Positions 16,475 through 24,568 of a stretch of DNA of 47,657 nucleotides are shown here, piece after piece (positions within the stretch are counted from its first letter, which is position 1; each line of letters starts with the position of its first letter). Source of the stretch: Massilimicrobiota sp. An134 (GTDB taxonomy: Bacteria; Bacillota_I; Bacilli_A; Erysipelotrichales; Coprobacillaceae); assembly GCF_002160815.1 (NCBI RefSeq), contig NZ_NFLH01000017.1, positions 1-47,657 of the forward strand. The letters run 5' to 3'. Under the pieces are notes generated by a model. The model was not told where the DNA came from and did not search any database. It worked only from the letters and a program-made list of their open reading frames with translations. A program made the translations under genes and the position numbers.

Positions 16475-17314
16475 ATGATAGAATTAGAACAACTACAACA
16501 TTTAGTTACATTTCAAGAATGTCAGACATTATCCAAGGCAGCTAAACAGCTTCATATATCACAACCTGTTTTAACACGTTCTATGCAAAAATTAGAAGAA
16601 GAGTTAGAAGTCAATTTATTTAACAGAACTAAAAATAAAATTGCTTTTAATGAAACAGGTCTATTAGCTGTTTCTCTAGCAAAACGTATTTTAGATGATA
16701 CAAAAGATATGAAAAAACAACTTGTAGATTTTGATAGAAAACTACATACTTTTGCGATTGGTTCATGTGCGCCAGCACCATTATCTTATTTAAGTCGTAA
16801 ATTTTCACAGTTCTATCCTCAAAGAACACTATTAACAGAAATTAAAGATATGCATATCTTAATCAAAGGTCTAAAGGAAAAAGACTATACAATCATTATC
16901 ATGCCTTATGACATAGAAGATGAACAGATTGAAAGTATTCCATTTATGGAAGAACAATTATTTTTTTCTTTACCTCTAACGCATCCTTTAGCTCATAAAA
17001 AATCCATCTCATTAAAGGAAATGGATGGAGAGAAAATGTTATTAATGTCAAATATTGGTTTTTGGAATGATATGCATAAAAAAACAATGCCCCATACAAA
17101 ATTTCTGATTCAAAACGATCGTTCTGTTTTCTATGATTTGGTAGAACTGTCTACATTACCTTCATTTACATCTGACTATGTTATGAAAACTGAAATCATG
17201 CCTCAAAATAGAGTGATCATCCCTATTTCAGATGCCCAGTCACATGCGACGTTCTACTGCTGGTATCTTAGAGAAAACGAAGCTCAATTAAGAACTTTAT
17301 TATATCATCTATAA
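16475..17314 (+). CDS. LysR family transcriptional regulator
   Basis: A 279-aa protein. The N-terminal HTH (LEQLQHLVTFQECQTLSKAA, then LHISQPVLTRSMQKLEEEL, then LFNRTKNKIAFNETG) is a textbook LysR DNA-binding domain. A periplasmic-binding-like effector domain starts at about residue 90. It is transcribed away from the EFR1/phosphatase/MATE operon across a 102-bp gap holding inverted repeats, the usual arrangement for a LysR protein that controls its divergent neighbour. The effector is unknown. The start is supported by GTGAGGTCC upstream and the full-length HTH. Confidence 0.92.
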   Translation: MIELEQLQHLVTFQECQTLSKAAKQLHISQPVLTRSMQKLEEELEVNLFNRTKNKIAFNETGLLAVSLAKRILDDTKDMKKQLVDFDRKLHTFAIGSCAPAPLSYLSRKFSQFYPQRTLLTEIKDMHILIKGLKEKDYTIIIMPYDIEDEQIESIPFMEEQLFFSLPLTHPLAHKKSISLKEMDGEKMLLMSNIGFWNDMHKKTMPHTKFLIQNDRSVFYDLVELSTLPSFTSDYVMKTEIMPQNRVIIPISDAQSHATFYCWYLRENEAQLRTLLYHL

Positions 17315-17316
17315 AA

Positions 17317-17359
17317 AAGGATGAAATAGTTCCCAAATAACGGAATTCATTTCATCCTT
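17317..17359. terminator. Bidirectional terminator between LysR and cupin genes
   Basis: An 11-bp perfect stem, AAGGATGAAAT (17317-17327) and ATTTCATCCTT (17349-17359), with an inner GTTCC/GGAAT pairing. It is flanked by A and T runs on both sides. Confidence 0.85.
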
Positions 17360-17372
17360 TTCAATATCATAT

Positions 17373-17768
17373 TTATTTTAACTTATTGTATTCTTCGTCA
17401 CTTACTGGTTCTAACCATTCATTAGAAGCCCCTTCTGCCGGTACAGAAATTGCAATATGAGCAAACCAGCTATCTTTAGCAGCACCATGCCAATGTTTCA
17501 CTTCTGGAGGAATATCCACAGTATCACCTGGTTTTAATTCTCTAGCAGGTTTCCCCCATTCCTGATACCATCCTCTACCATCAGTAACCAGTAGAATTTG
17601 TCCACCTTTATGATGAATATGCCAATTATTGCGACAACCTGGTTCGAATGTGACATTACTTACTGGTAAACTTTCAGCAAGGGGCTGTAAATAACTTTGA
17701 CCAATAAAATATTGAGCAAACGCTGTATTTTCTTCTCCAACGGGAAATAATGTTTTAACATCTTTCAT
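17373..17768 (-). CDS. Cupin domain protein
   Basis: A 131-aa single-domain cupin. Motif 1 is NWHIHHKGGQILLVTDG (metal-binding His pair and Glu-position region) and motif 2 is GDTVDIPPEVKHWHGA. It resembles small cupins often annotated next to carboxymuconolactone decarboxylases or quercetin-like dioxygenases, but no such partner is here. The cytosolic role is unknown; it probably binds a divalent metal. AGGAGG lies 9-10 nt upstream of the ATG. Its own terminator is shared with LysR, so it is monocistronic. Confidence 0.85.
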   Translation of the reverse strand: MKDVKTLFPVGEENTAFAQYFIGQSYLQPLAESLPVSNVTFEPGCRNNWHIHHKGGQILLVTDGRGWYQEWGKPARELKPGDTVDIPPEVKHWHGAAKDSWFAHIAISVPAEGASNEWLEPVSDEEYNKLK

Positions 17769-17860
17769 ACTCTTCTAACCTCCTATCTGCTTCTATTATA
17801 TATCTACCAAACAAAAATATCTAATACCTATTTTTTATTATCAACAATGCTTAAAAAGCA

Positions 17861-18556
17861 TTAACATTTGGCGACAAACTGATTAAAAATCTCCTGCATT
17901 TTTTGATCAGTTTTACACATATCTTCAGGATGAAATTGAACTGCTGTAATCGGTAAAGATATATGTTCAATAGCTTCAATCATCTGATCTTCACTGTATG
18001 CGACAGCTTTTAATCCCTTTCCTAAATGATCAATAGCTTGATGATGAAAACTGTTCACATATCCTCTATCTTGAAAGATAGGATATAAAAAACTATTTTC
18101 TTGAATGTTTATTGTATGACTTGCACATTCTCTTCTTTCTTTTTGAGAATGTAAAAGTATTTTCTGTGGAGCATAAGATAAATCTTGATAAAGCGTTCCA
18201 CCAAAAGCTACATTGATCACTTGAAGTCCTCGACATACACCAAAAATAGGTATATTTTTTTGTGTTGCTTTTTTTATCAAGGCAATCTCATATAAATCTC
18301 TAGGATAATCTGTTTCACCTAATAAGGGTAATGGATTTTCATGATAGAGTAATGGATTGACATCACAACCACCAATAATCATTAAACCATCAATCATATC
18401 TAATTGCATATCTATATCTTCAATAGGAACAGGCGGCAATAAAACTGGGATTCCTTGTGCTGCAATAATAGCCTGTAAATAATCTTGTTTAATAAAATGT
18501 ATATATTTATCATTTTGTAGTTCTTCACTACATGTTACTCCAATTCTCTTTTTCAT
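17861..18556 (-). CDS. Gamma-glutamyl-gamma-aminobutyrate hydrolase family (class I GATase-like)
   Basis: A 231-aa protein with the PuuD/peptidase C26 layout: the opening KKRIGVTCSEE, the IIGGCDVNPLLY segment, the nucleophile in FGVCRGLQVINVAFGGTLYQDL, and the His-Glu pair in VQFHPED. It should cleave gamma-glutamyl amides, for example in polyamine or GABA breakdown, though other gamma-glutamyl substrates are possible. No other polyamine gene is nearby. AAGGAGAAAAGT precedes the ATG. It is monocistronic, between the cupin and the aldo/keto reductase. Confidence 0.87.
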   Translation of the reverse strand: MKKRIGVTCSEELQNDKYIHFIKQDYLQAIIAAQGIPVLLPPVPIEDIDMQLDMIDGLMIIGGCDVNPLLYHENPLPLLGETDYPRDLYEIALIKKATQKNIPIFGVCRGLQVINVAFGGTLYQDLSYAPQKILLHSQKERRECASHTINIQENSFLYPIFQDRGYVNSFHHQAIDHLGKGLKAVAYSEDQMIEAIEHISLPITAVQFHPEDMCKTDQKMQEIFNQFVAKC

Positions 18557-18599
18557 ACTTTTCTCCTTTCTTCTTTTATATCAATTCAATATATCATAA

Positions 18600-18628
18600 A
18601 AATCATATCTTATACATAAATATGATTT
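18600..18628. repeat. 9-bp inverted repeat upstream of the C26 hydrolase
   Basis: AAATCATAT (18600-18608) and ATATGATTT (18620-18628), separated by 11 nt and about 45-70 nt before the start at 18556. It may be an operator; AT-rich, so low confidence. Confidence 0.3.
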
Positions 18629-18673
18629 ACAATATCTTATTCACTTTTTATTTGAATATGAATACATGCAAAA

Positions 18674-18691
18674 AGCCAGCTAATGCTGACT
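18674..18691 (-). terminator. Terminator of the aldo/keto reductase gene
   Basis: On the minus strand, AGTCAGC pairs with GCTGGCT (one wobble) across ATTA and is followed by TTTTT. It starts directly after the stop codon. Confidence 0.8.
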
Positions 18692-18692
18692 T

Positions 18693-19814
18693 TTATTTTT
18701 CAAAATGCTGTGCTACTTTTTGTAAGTCTTCAATAATTGGTAAATGTTGTGGACATACATTTTCACATTGCCCACATCCAATACATTCACTTGCTTTACC
18801 AAAAGTCTTTGTCAAGTTATTGTAGTATTCACCTTGAGGTGTCCATCCTTTTTCTTCTACTTCCTGTAAATCAGCATTATATAATGAGAAATATTTAGGA
18901 ATAGCTATATGCATTGGACATCCTTCTGTACAATATGAACATCCTGTACATGGAATAGCAATCGTTGAATTAATAATATCAACAGCCTGACGAATCAATT
19001 GATATTCATCATCATGAAGTGGCTGCATATCTTTCATATAGCTTATATTATCTTCTAATTGAGCCATATTAGACATCCCACTTAATACCATCATGACATT
19101 ATCAAGACTTGCCGCAAAACGAATAGCCCATGAAGGTACTGACATATCTGGATGATATTCTTTATACATATTTTCAACTTTTTCAGGAACTTTCGCTAAT
19201 GTTCCACCTTTAACAGGTTCCATCACAATAACAGGTTTATGATATTTTGTTGCCACCTCATAACATTGACGAGATTGAACACCTACACTATCCCAATCCA
19301 AATAATTAATTTGTAATTGAACAAATTCAAATTCTGGATGTTCCTGTAATACCTTTTCTAATAATTCTGGTCCATCATGGAATGAAAATCCAATAGTTTT
19401 AACCAATCCTTGTTTTTTCTTTTCTTGAATCCATGTAAAACAATCAAGCTTTTCATATGTTTCAATACTATGTGTATTAATATCGTGTAAAAGATAATAA
19501 TCAAAGTATTCTACACCAGTTTTCTTTAACTGTTCATTAAAGATTTTATCTCTATCTTCTTTTGTCTGAATAAAACCTGAATGTAATTTTGTAGCAAGTG
19601 TATAAGTCTGACGATCATGACGTTTCACTAATGCCTCTCTCGCTGCATTTTCACTATTAAATCCACAATACATCCACGCTGTATCAAAATAAGTAAATCC
19701 ATTTTCTATAAAAGTATCTACCATTTGTTTCACTTGTTCAATATCAATCTTTGAAGGATCGTTTTCATCAAGTGATGGTAATCTCATTAATCCAAAACCT
19801 AATTTCTTTGTCAT
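18693..19814 (-). CDS. Aldo/keto reductase with C-terminal 2[4Fe-4S] ferredoxin domain
   Basis: A 373-aa protein. An AKR barrel occupies about residues 1-280 (GFGLMRLPS near the start; FDTAWMYCG with the catalytic Asp/Tyr; KLHSG with Lys; YLLHDIN with His). It is followed by two iron-sulfur motifs, CTGCSYCTEGCP and CIGCGQCENVCP. Such AKR-ferredoxin fusions are common in anaerobes and probably reduce carbonyls with electrons from NAD(P)H or ferredoxin. The start at 19814 has AGGAGG 7 nt upstream; the reading frame extends further but through the promoter. That promoter has a 19-bp spacer filled by a perfect palindrome, a MerR-type layout. Confidence 0.9.
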   Translation of the reverse strand: MTKKLGFGLMRLPSLDENDPSKIDIEQVKQMVDTFIENGFTYFDTAWMYCGFNSENAAREALVKRHDRQTYTLATKLHSGFIQTKEDRDKIFNEQLKKTGVEYFDYYLLHDINTHSIETYEKLDCFTWIQEKKKQGLVKTIGFSFHDGPELLEKVLQEHPEFEFVQLQINYLDWDSVGVQSRQCYEVATKYHKPVIVMEPVKGGTLAKVPEKVENMYKEYHPDMSVPSWAIRFAASLDNVMMVLSGMSNMAQLEDNISYMKDMQPLHDDEYQLIRQAVDIINSTIAIPCTGCSYCTEGCPMHIAIPKYFSLYNADLQEVEEKGWTPQGEYYNNLTKTFGKASECIGCGQCENVCPQHLPIIEDLQKVAQHFEK

Positions 19815-19839
19815 ATCATTTCCTCCTACTCGATTATTT

Positions 19840-19870
19840 ATTATACACCCTAAAGTTAACTTTAGGTCAA
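19840..19870 (-). promoter_or_regulatory. MerR-type promoter of the aldo/keto reductase gene
   Basis: On the minus strand, -35 TTGACC (19870-19865), a 19-nt spacer and -10 TATAAT (19845-19840). The 18-bp perfect palindrome CCTAAAGTTAACTTTAGG (19849-19866) fills the spacer and overlaps the -35. A 19-bp spacer with a centred palindrome is the classic target of MerR-family activators, which untwist the DNA. No merR-like gene lies in this window. Confidence 0.75.
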
Positions 19871-19899
19871 GAAAAAAGAAAGGATCACCTTTCTTCATC

Positions 19900-20712
19900 T
19901 TATTCTATATGACCACTGCTGATTCCTTCATTCTTCTTATCAAGTGGTAACCATTCTAAAACACGTTCAATATAACGATCCCAAAAATCCCATTCATGCG
20001 CACCTGGTCCTTCTTCATAAGTGACATTGATTCCCTGTTGAAGTAAAAAATCACGGTAATCACGATTTTCTTTAATCAGTGAATCATCAGTGCCACATGC
20101 CATATATATCGCAGGCACATCTTTTATAGCCATATTTTGAATCAGTGCCTTATAATCTTTGTCACTTCCTTTTAACTTATGTAAATCACCAAAAACAGAA
20201 GTTAAATAACTTCTTTTATACATATAAGGTACGTCGTCACCATCCTTAGCATTAATAAAAGTGTCAATCAATAACGCTGAAGACAATGCGGCAATATAAC
20301 CAAATGTCTGATAATATTTGAGTCCATTGATAATAGCTCCATATCCACCCATAGACAACCCTGCAATAAATGTATCTTCTCGACGTTGTGATAAAGGGAA
20401 CATGGCTCTTGTGATAGAAACAAGTTCTTCACCAATAAATTGTGAATAATATTCATGGGAGTTTTCATTATCAACATAAAATTTATTCTCTCCTGAAGGC
20501 ATAATAACAGCTAAATCATGATCCTGTGCCCACCTTTGAATACGTGTACCACATACCCAATCTGTATAATTTCCAAAAATCCCATGTAATAAGTATAATG
20601 TTTTGAATTTTTTATTTGGCTGGTTTACCTTTTTATCAACAGGAATAATAGCATTAATTGTGACTGTGCGCATTAACTTTTCTGAGAAAAAATCAACTTG
20701 TACTAATGCCAT
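19900..20712 (-). CDS. Alpha/beta-hydrolase esterase (EstA / esterase D-like)
   Basis: A 270-aa cytosolic esterase. LYLLHGIFGNYTDWV supplies the oxyanion region, the nucleophile elbow is GLSMGGYGA, and the His is in EGPGAHEWDFWDRYIE near the C-terminus, with an Asp in the CGTDDSL strand. This matches the tributyrin esterase/S-formylglutathione hydrolase group acting on short-chain acyl esters. Its ATG overlaps the last base of the HAD gene's TAA (TAATG), so they form a coupled pair. No signal peptide is seen. Confidence 0.87.
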   Translation of the reverse strand: MALVQVDFFSEKLMRTVTINAIIPVDKKVNQPNKKFKTLYLLHGIFGNYTDWVCGTRIQRWAQDHDLAVIMPSGENKFYVDNENSHEYYSQFIGEELVSITRAMFPLSQRREDTFIAGLSMGGYGAIINGLKYYQTFGYIAALSSALLIDTFINAKDGDDVPYMYKRSYLTSVFGDLHKLKGSDKDYKALIQNMAIKDVPAIYMACGTDDSLIKENRDYRDFLLQQGINVTYEEGPGAHEWDFWDRYIERVLEWLPLDKKNEGISSGHIE

Positions 20713-21515
20713 TATGATAAATCCTTTCCAAAATATTTATAAAATGCTTTGTCAATACCCGCACAATCAACATAATCAGTAACAAATTCTGCAATGTTTT
20801 TTAAACGATCTACTGCATTTCCCATCGCAATACCATGTCCAACCAACTCAAACATTTCCATATCATTCACACCATCACCAAAAGCATAAGTATCTTTTTG
20901 ATCAATTCCTAATTTTTGATATAAATACTTACAGGCTGTTCCTTTTTTAAATCCCTTATGATAAACATCCATACGAATCAATCCATGATCATAAGCAACA
21001 ATTGTCATGTCATTTTCTAATTCATGATATGCTTTCCACATTTGTTCCACTGTTTCAAACAAAACACAGCAACTGATAGCATCTACATCCTGAGCCTCAT
21101 ATCTTTCTACTACATTCTCAGGTCTTTGATCTGTTCCCTGAAACATCACACGATGTTTAACGATCAATTCATCATCCAAACAATCACACCATTCTCCATG
21201 ATGTCCATAAAACATAGGTCGCCCTTGGTATTTTTGATAAACTTCCATTTGTTTTTGTATTTCTGGAGTGGTTAAAACTTCATCAACCAGAATCTCATTA
21301 TTATAAATGATATAATGTCCATCACATAAAACATAACCATCAAATGGAATATCTTTTAATCCTTCAGGGATAGCCCCTCTTGCTGAAGCAATGACGATCT
21401 TATTGCCTTGTTTCTGAAAATCTTTTAAAACCTGTTTTGTTTGATGACGAGGTTGCGTCATACCTTCTTGAGCATTTATTAAAGTTCCATCAATATCAAA
21501 GAAAACTATTTTCAT
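20712..21515 (-). CDS. Cof-type HAD-IIB phosphatase
   Basis: A 267-aa protein. Motif I is FFDIDGTLIN, motif II IASARGA, a C2-type cap lies in the middle, the Lys region is KKGTACKYL, and motif IV is AFGDGVNDMEMFELVGHGIAMGNA. It is a cytosolic phosphatase of sugar phosphates, FMN or similar small metabolites; substrate unassigned. AAGGAGAATGATAAA precedes the ATG. It is co-transcribed with the esterase downstream, which suggests a shared but unknown role. Confidence 0.9.
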   Translation of the reverse strand: MKIVFFDIDGTLINAQEGMTQPRHQTKQVLKDFQKQGNKIVIASARGAIPEGLKDIPFDGYVLCDGHYIIYNNEILVDEVLTTPEIQKQMEVYQKYQGRPMFYGHHGEWCDCLDDELIVKHRVMFQGTDQRPENVVERYEAQDVDAISCCVLFETVEQMWKAYHELENDMTIVAYDHGLIRMDVYHKGFKKGTACKYLYQKLGIDQKDTYAFGDGVNDMEMFELVGHGIAMGNAVDRLKNIAEFVTDYVDCAGIDKAFYKYFGKDLS

Positions 21516-21641
21516 TTTATCATTCTCCTTGCCATCATTATATCATTTCTCTTCTTTGAAAATCCATATAAATCCAACGAAAAAATATCTTGATTCATGA
21601 TTCTCATTTTTGTAAAATCAAAAAAGAAATGGAGGTTTTCT

Positions 21642-22445
21642 ATGAAATTAATTATGCTAGGTACAGGAAATGCTTTAGTAACAAAGTGTTATAATACCTG
21701 TTTTGTATTTGAAAATCAAAATCAATATTTCTTAGTTGATGGTGGTGGCGGAAATACCCTTTTATCACAGCTAGAAAAAGCGCATATTAATTGGCAGGAT
21801 ATTAAAGATATCTTTGTCACACATAAACATATTGATCATCTGATGGGAATTATCTGGATGATTCGTATGATTGGTCAACATATGAGTCAAGGAAAATATC
21901 AAGGTGAAGTGCGTATATATGCTCATAAAGAACTTATTGATATTATCATGCAAATGGTTCATCTGGTTTTAGAAGCAAAGCATACACAATTTATTAACAA
22001 ACGCATTTACTTGATTGAAATTCAAGATCATGATAGTCATATGATTATCAATCATCAAGTCACTTTTTTTGATATTCATTCTACAAAAACAAAACAATTT
22101 GGTTTTCAAATGCAATTAGATCACAATAAAAAGTTATCTTGTTGTGGAGATGAACCATGTCATCAAATCAATGAAGATTATATTCAAAATAGTGATTGGT
22201 TACTTCATGAAGCTTTTTGTTTACATAGTGAAGCTGATATTTTTCATCCTTATGAAAAACATCATTCGACAGTGAAAGATGCCTGTCAATTAGCTCAGTC
22301 TTTAAATATTCAAAATCTTCTTTTGTATCACACTGAAGATAAAAATATCAAACAACGTCATTCTCTCTACATGCAAGAAGCCAAACAATATTTCCAGGGA
22401 AATATATGGATCCCTGATGATTTAGATATTATTAACATTCAATAG
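21642..22445 (+). CDS. MBL-fold metallo-hydrolase (RNase Z-like)
   Basis: A 267-aa protein. The glycine-rich start KLIMLGTGNALVTKCYNTC and the metal motif THKHIDH (form of HxHxDH), with later His residues (LLHEAF, LLYHTED), place it in the RNase Z/arylsulfatase-like branch of the metallo-beta-lactamase fold. At this length and without the RNase Z flexible arm it is probably a general phosphodiesterase or hydrolase rather than the tRNA processing enzyme. The start at 21642 has TGGAGG 7-8 nt upstream; the 15 in-frame codons before it have no ribosome site. Confidence 0.85.
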   Translation: MKLIMLGTGNALVTKCYNTCFVFENQNQYFLVDGGGGNTLLSQLEKAHINWQDIKDIFVTHKHIDHLMGIIWMIRMIGQHMSQGKYQGEVRIYAHKELIDIIMQMVHLVLEAKHTQFINKRIYLIEIQDHDSHMIINHQVTFFDIHSTKTKQFGFQMQLDHNKKLSCCGDEPCHQINEDYIQNSDWLLHEAFCLHSEADIFHPYEKHHSTVKDACQLAQSLNIQNLLLYHTEDKNIKQRHSLYMQEAKQYFQGNIWIPDDLDIINIQ

Positions 22446-22446
22446 A

Positions 22447-22489
22447 AAAAGGAATTGAAATACGCAAGCAGTTTATTTCAATTCCTTTT
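22447..22489. terminator. Strong bidirectional terminator
   Basis: A 15-bp perfect stem starting AAAAGGAATTGAAAT (22447-22461), with its complement at 22475-22489 and a 13-nt loop, between the convergent MBL and cystathionine-synthase-type genes. Confidence 0.9.
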
Positions 22490-22511
22490 CTATATCATAT
22501 AACAAAGATAT

Positions 22512-23669
22512 TTATTTGTAGGCATGATTGAAAGCATTTTGTAAATCTTCTATAAGAAGTTCTACTTCTTCTAATCCAATATACATTCTGATATGTCCAA
22601 TATCTAAGCCTCTTTTTTTCAATTCTTCCTCGTTGCTTCCTTTCCATACAGGCATGACTAAACTTTCAAAGCCACCCCAACTATAGGCCAAAGTAAAATG
22701 TTTTAAAGAATCAACAAATCTTTCAATAACATCTGGGGTTGCATCTTTTAACACAAAACTTAATAAACTTCCATATCCCTTTAAATACTTATCTGTTAAA
22801 TCAGTAGATGTATGGACCATAGGATGATATATTTTTTTAACATATGGACTTTGTTTTAAAAATTGTATCACTTGTTTAACACTTTGTTCTTGAGATTTTA
22901 AACGAACAGGCAATGTTCGTAATCCTCTTAATGCTAACCAGGCATTCATTGGGGACATTGTTGCTCCTAAAAAGATTTGACCAAATTCATTGATTTCATG
23001 TATATATTTTTGATTAGAAATGACAACGCCACCAACCAAATCACTATGTCCTCCAATATATTTTGAACAAGAATGTATAACAATATCAATTCCATGCACC
23101 AAAGGATTTTGAAATAATGGTGTTGCCCATGTATTATCAATAACTGTGATAATATTTCTTTGTTTCGCAAATTGACTGATCATCTCTAAATCAAGCATTT
23201 CAAACTTTTGAGAAGAAGGACTTTCAAAATAAATCATTCTTGTATTGTCCTTAACAAAAGCGAATATATCTTCAGTAGAAGATACATCAATTTTTGTACT
23301 TTCAACACCAAAACGTTCAAGATTTTGAATGAATTTGACAGTTGATCCATACACAGTATTCACAATGACAATATGATCCTTTTGTTGAACCAAGCTCAAT
23401 ATTGTGGCGCTGATTGCTCCCATTCCTGAAGCAAAAACTTTAGCACATTCTCCTTTTTCTAATTGAGCTAATTTCTCTTCTAGAATTGTTAATGTTGGGT
23501 TTTCTCCCCTTGTATATGTATAAGCACTTTTCTTATTCATATTAACATCAACATAGTGTTGAAAATCATCAAATTGAAATGAAGATGTTTGCACAATCTC
23601 AGGCGCAACACTCTTATATTCTCTTTGTGTTTTTTCTACTGATAAACAAATATTCTCTTGATCTAACAT
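22512..23669 (-). CDS. PLP-dependent trans-sulfuration enzyme (cystathionine gamma-synthase / lyase type)
   Basis: A 385-aa Cys/Met metabolism PLP enzyme. YTYTRGENPTLTILEEKLAQLE and FASGMGAISATILSL form the cofactor phosphate site. The D in TVIDNTWATPLFQNPL and the Schiff-base lysine in SCSKYIGGHSDLVGGVV are present. It could be cystathionine gamma-synthase, beta/gamma-lyase or methionine gamma-lyase; sequence alone does not decide. Its ATG overlaps the stop of the upstream HAD gene by 7 nt. No riboswitch (SAM or T-box) was seen in front of the pair. Confidence 0.88.
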   Translation of the reverse strand: MLDQENICLSVEKTQREYKSVAPEIVQTSSFQFDDFQHYVDVNMNKKSAYTYTRGENPTLTILEEKLAQLEKGECAKVFASGMGAISATILSLVQQKDHIVIVNTVYGSTVKFIQNLERFGVESTKIDVSSTEDIFAFVKDNTRMIYFESPSSQKFEMLDLEMISQFAKQRNIITVIDNTWATPLFQNPLVHGIDIVIHSCSKYIGGHSDLVGGVVISNQKYIHEINEFGQIFLGATMSPMNAWLALRGLRTLPVRLKSQEQSVKQVIQFLKQSPYVKKIYHPMVHTSTDLTDKYLKGYGSLLSFVLKDATPDVIERFVDSLKHFTLAYSWGGFESLVMPVWKGSNEEELKKRGLDIGHIRMYIGLEEVELLIEDLQNAFNHAYK

Positions 23670-24484
23670 TTTATTTCTCCCTCTAAATATTTTCCAATTC
23701 CATCATGTTCATTATCTTCACAAATAGCATCTGCAACTTCTTTTACTGTATCAAAAGAGTTATCCATAGCTATACCTGTTCCCGCTATTTTTAACATATC
23801 TATATCGTTTTCACCATTTCCAAATGCAATAATATTTTCTAACGATATATTTTTAATTTGTGCTAACTTCAAAAGAGCCTGTCCTTTTGAAGCATGAACT
23901 GGATTAATTTCTACCCAATCTTTTTCTACTCTACATATACTAAAACGTGAAGACATCTGTTTTTGAAGAATTGGTATTTTTTCACTCATCATTGTTTCAC
24001 TTTGCACAAATGCAACTTTCTTTATTGTAGAAAAAAGATGTTCTGGTATTTCATGAATATCATCAACCATATGTCTTTCTCTATCAATAAAATGCTCTTC
24101 CATAATCCCTGTATGTCCATAATCAAAAATATATAAACATGTTTCAAAGAAAATAATCATATCAAAGAAAGATGTTTGTGCTATTTCATTCAAAATCATT
24201 AAATCATCTTTTGTTAGTCTTTGTTCTCGATGCAAACATTCTTTTTTTGAATTATAAATTTCTAATCCGTTTAAAACAATATAACCACTTTGAGGATATT
24301 GATCCATATCTAACTGTTTTCCATAATACTCTAAGCTACTGACATCTCTGCCACTTGCTAAAACAAGAGCTACGCCTTGTTTTTGTAAGTGCATTAAAAT
24401 CTCTTTTGTATATGGGAGTATTTTTTGTTGAGATGTTAACAATGTCCCATCCATATCCATCACAATCATATCTATATTTTTCAT
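23663..24484 (-). CDS. Cof-type HAD-IIB phosphatase
   Basis: A 273-aa protein with MDMDGTLLTSQQ (motif I), LASGRDVSSLEYYGKQL (motif II), VEINPVHASKGQALLKL (Lys motif) and FGNGENDIDMLKIAGTGIAMDN (motif IV, GN for the usual GD). It is a small-metabolite phosphatase in the cytosol. GAGGGAGG upstream supports the ATG at 24484 instead of an earlier in-frame codon that would lie in the terminator of the glycosyltransferase gene. It is coupled to the trans-sulfuration enzyme downstream. Confidence 0.88.
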   Translation of the reverse strand: MKNIDMIVMDMDGTLLTSQQKILPYTKEILMHLQKQGVALVLASGRDVSSLEYYGKQLDMDQYPQSGYIVLNGLEIYNSKKECLHREQRLTKDDLMILNEIAQTSFFDMIIFFETCLYIFDYGHTGIMEEHFIDRERHMVDDIHEIPEHLFSTIKKVAFVQSETMMSEKIPILQKQMSSRFSICRVEKDWVEINPVHASKGQALLKLAQIKNISLENIIAFGNGENDIDMLKIAGTGIAMDNSFDTVKEVADAICEDNEHDGIGKYLEGEIKC

Positions 24485-24550
24485 CGTTTTCCTCCCTCTT
24501 CTAACCATTGTACAATGGGTAAAATCCAAAATGCAACCCTTAATCAAAAA

Positions 24551-24568
24551 GATGTGCCTAAGCACATC
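24551..24568 (-). terminator. Terminator of the glycosyltransferase gene
   Basis: On the minus strand, GATGTGC pairs with GCACATC across TTAG and is followed by TTTTTGATT. The TGA stop of the gene overlaps the base of the stem. Confidence 0.8.

Noticed and set aside
17640-17652. GGTTCGAATG, like a tRNA T-loop
   Set aside because: It lies inside the conserved cupin coding sequence, and no acceptor stem or anticodon arm surrounds it.
23670-24566. SAM riboswitch or T-box before the trans-sulfuration enzyme
   Set aside because: The enzyme gene is coupled directly to a HAD gene, and the leader before that is only about 80 nt, filled by another gene's terminator.
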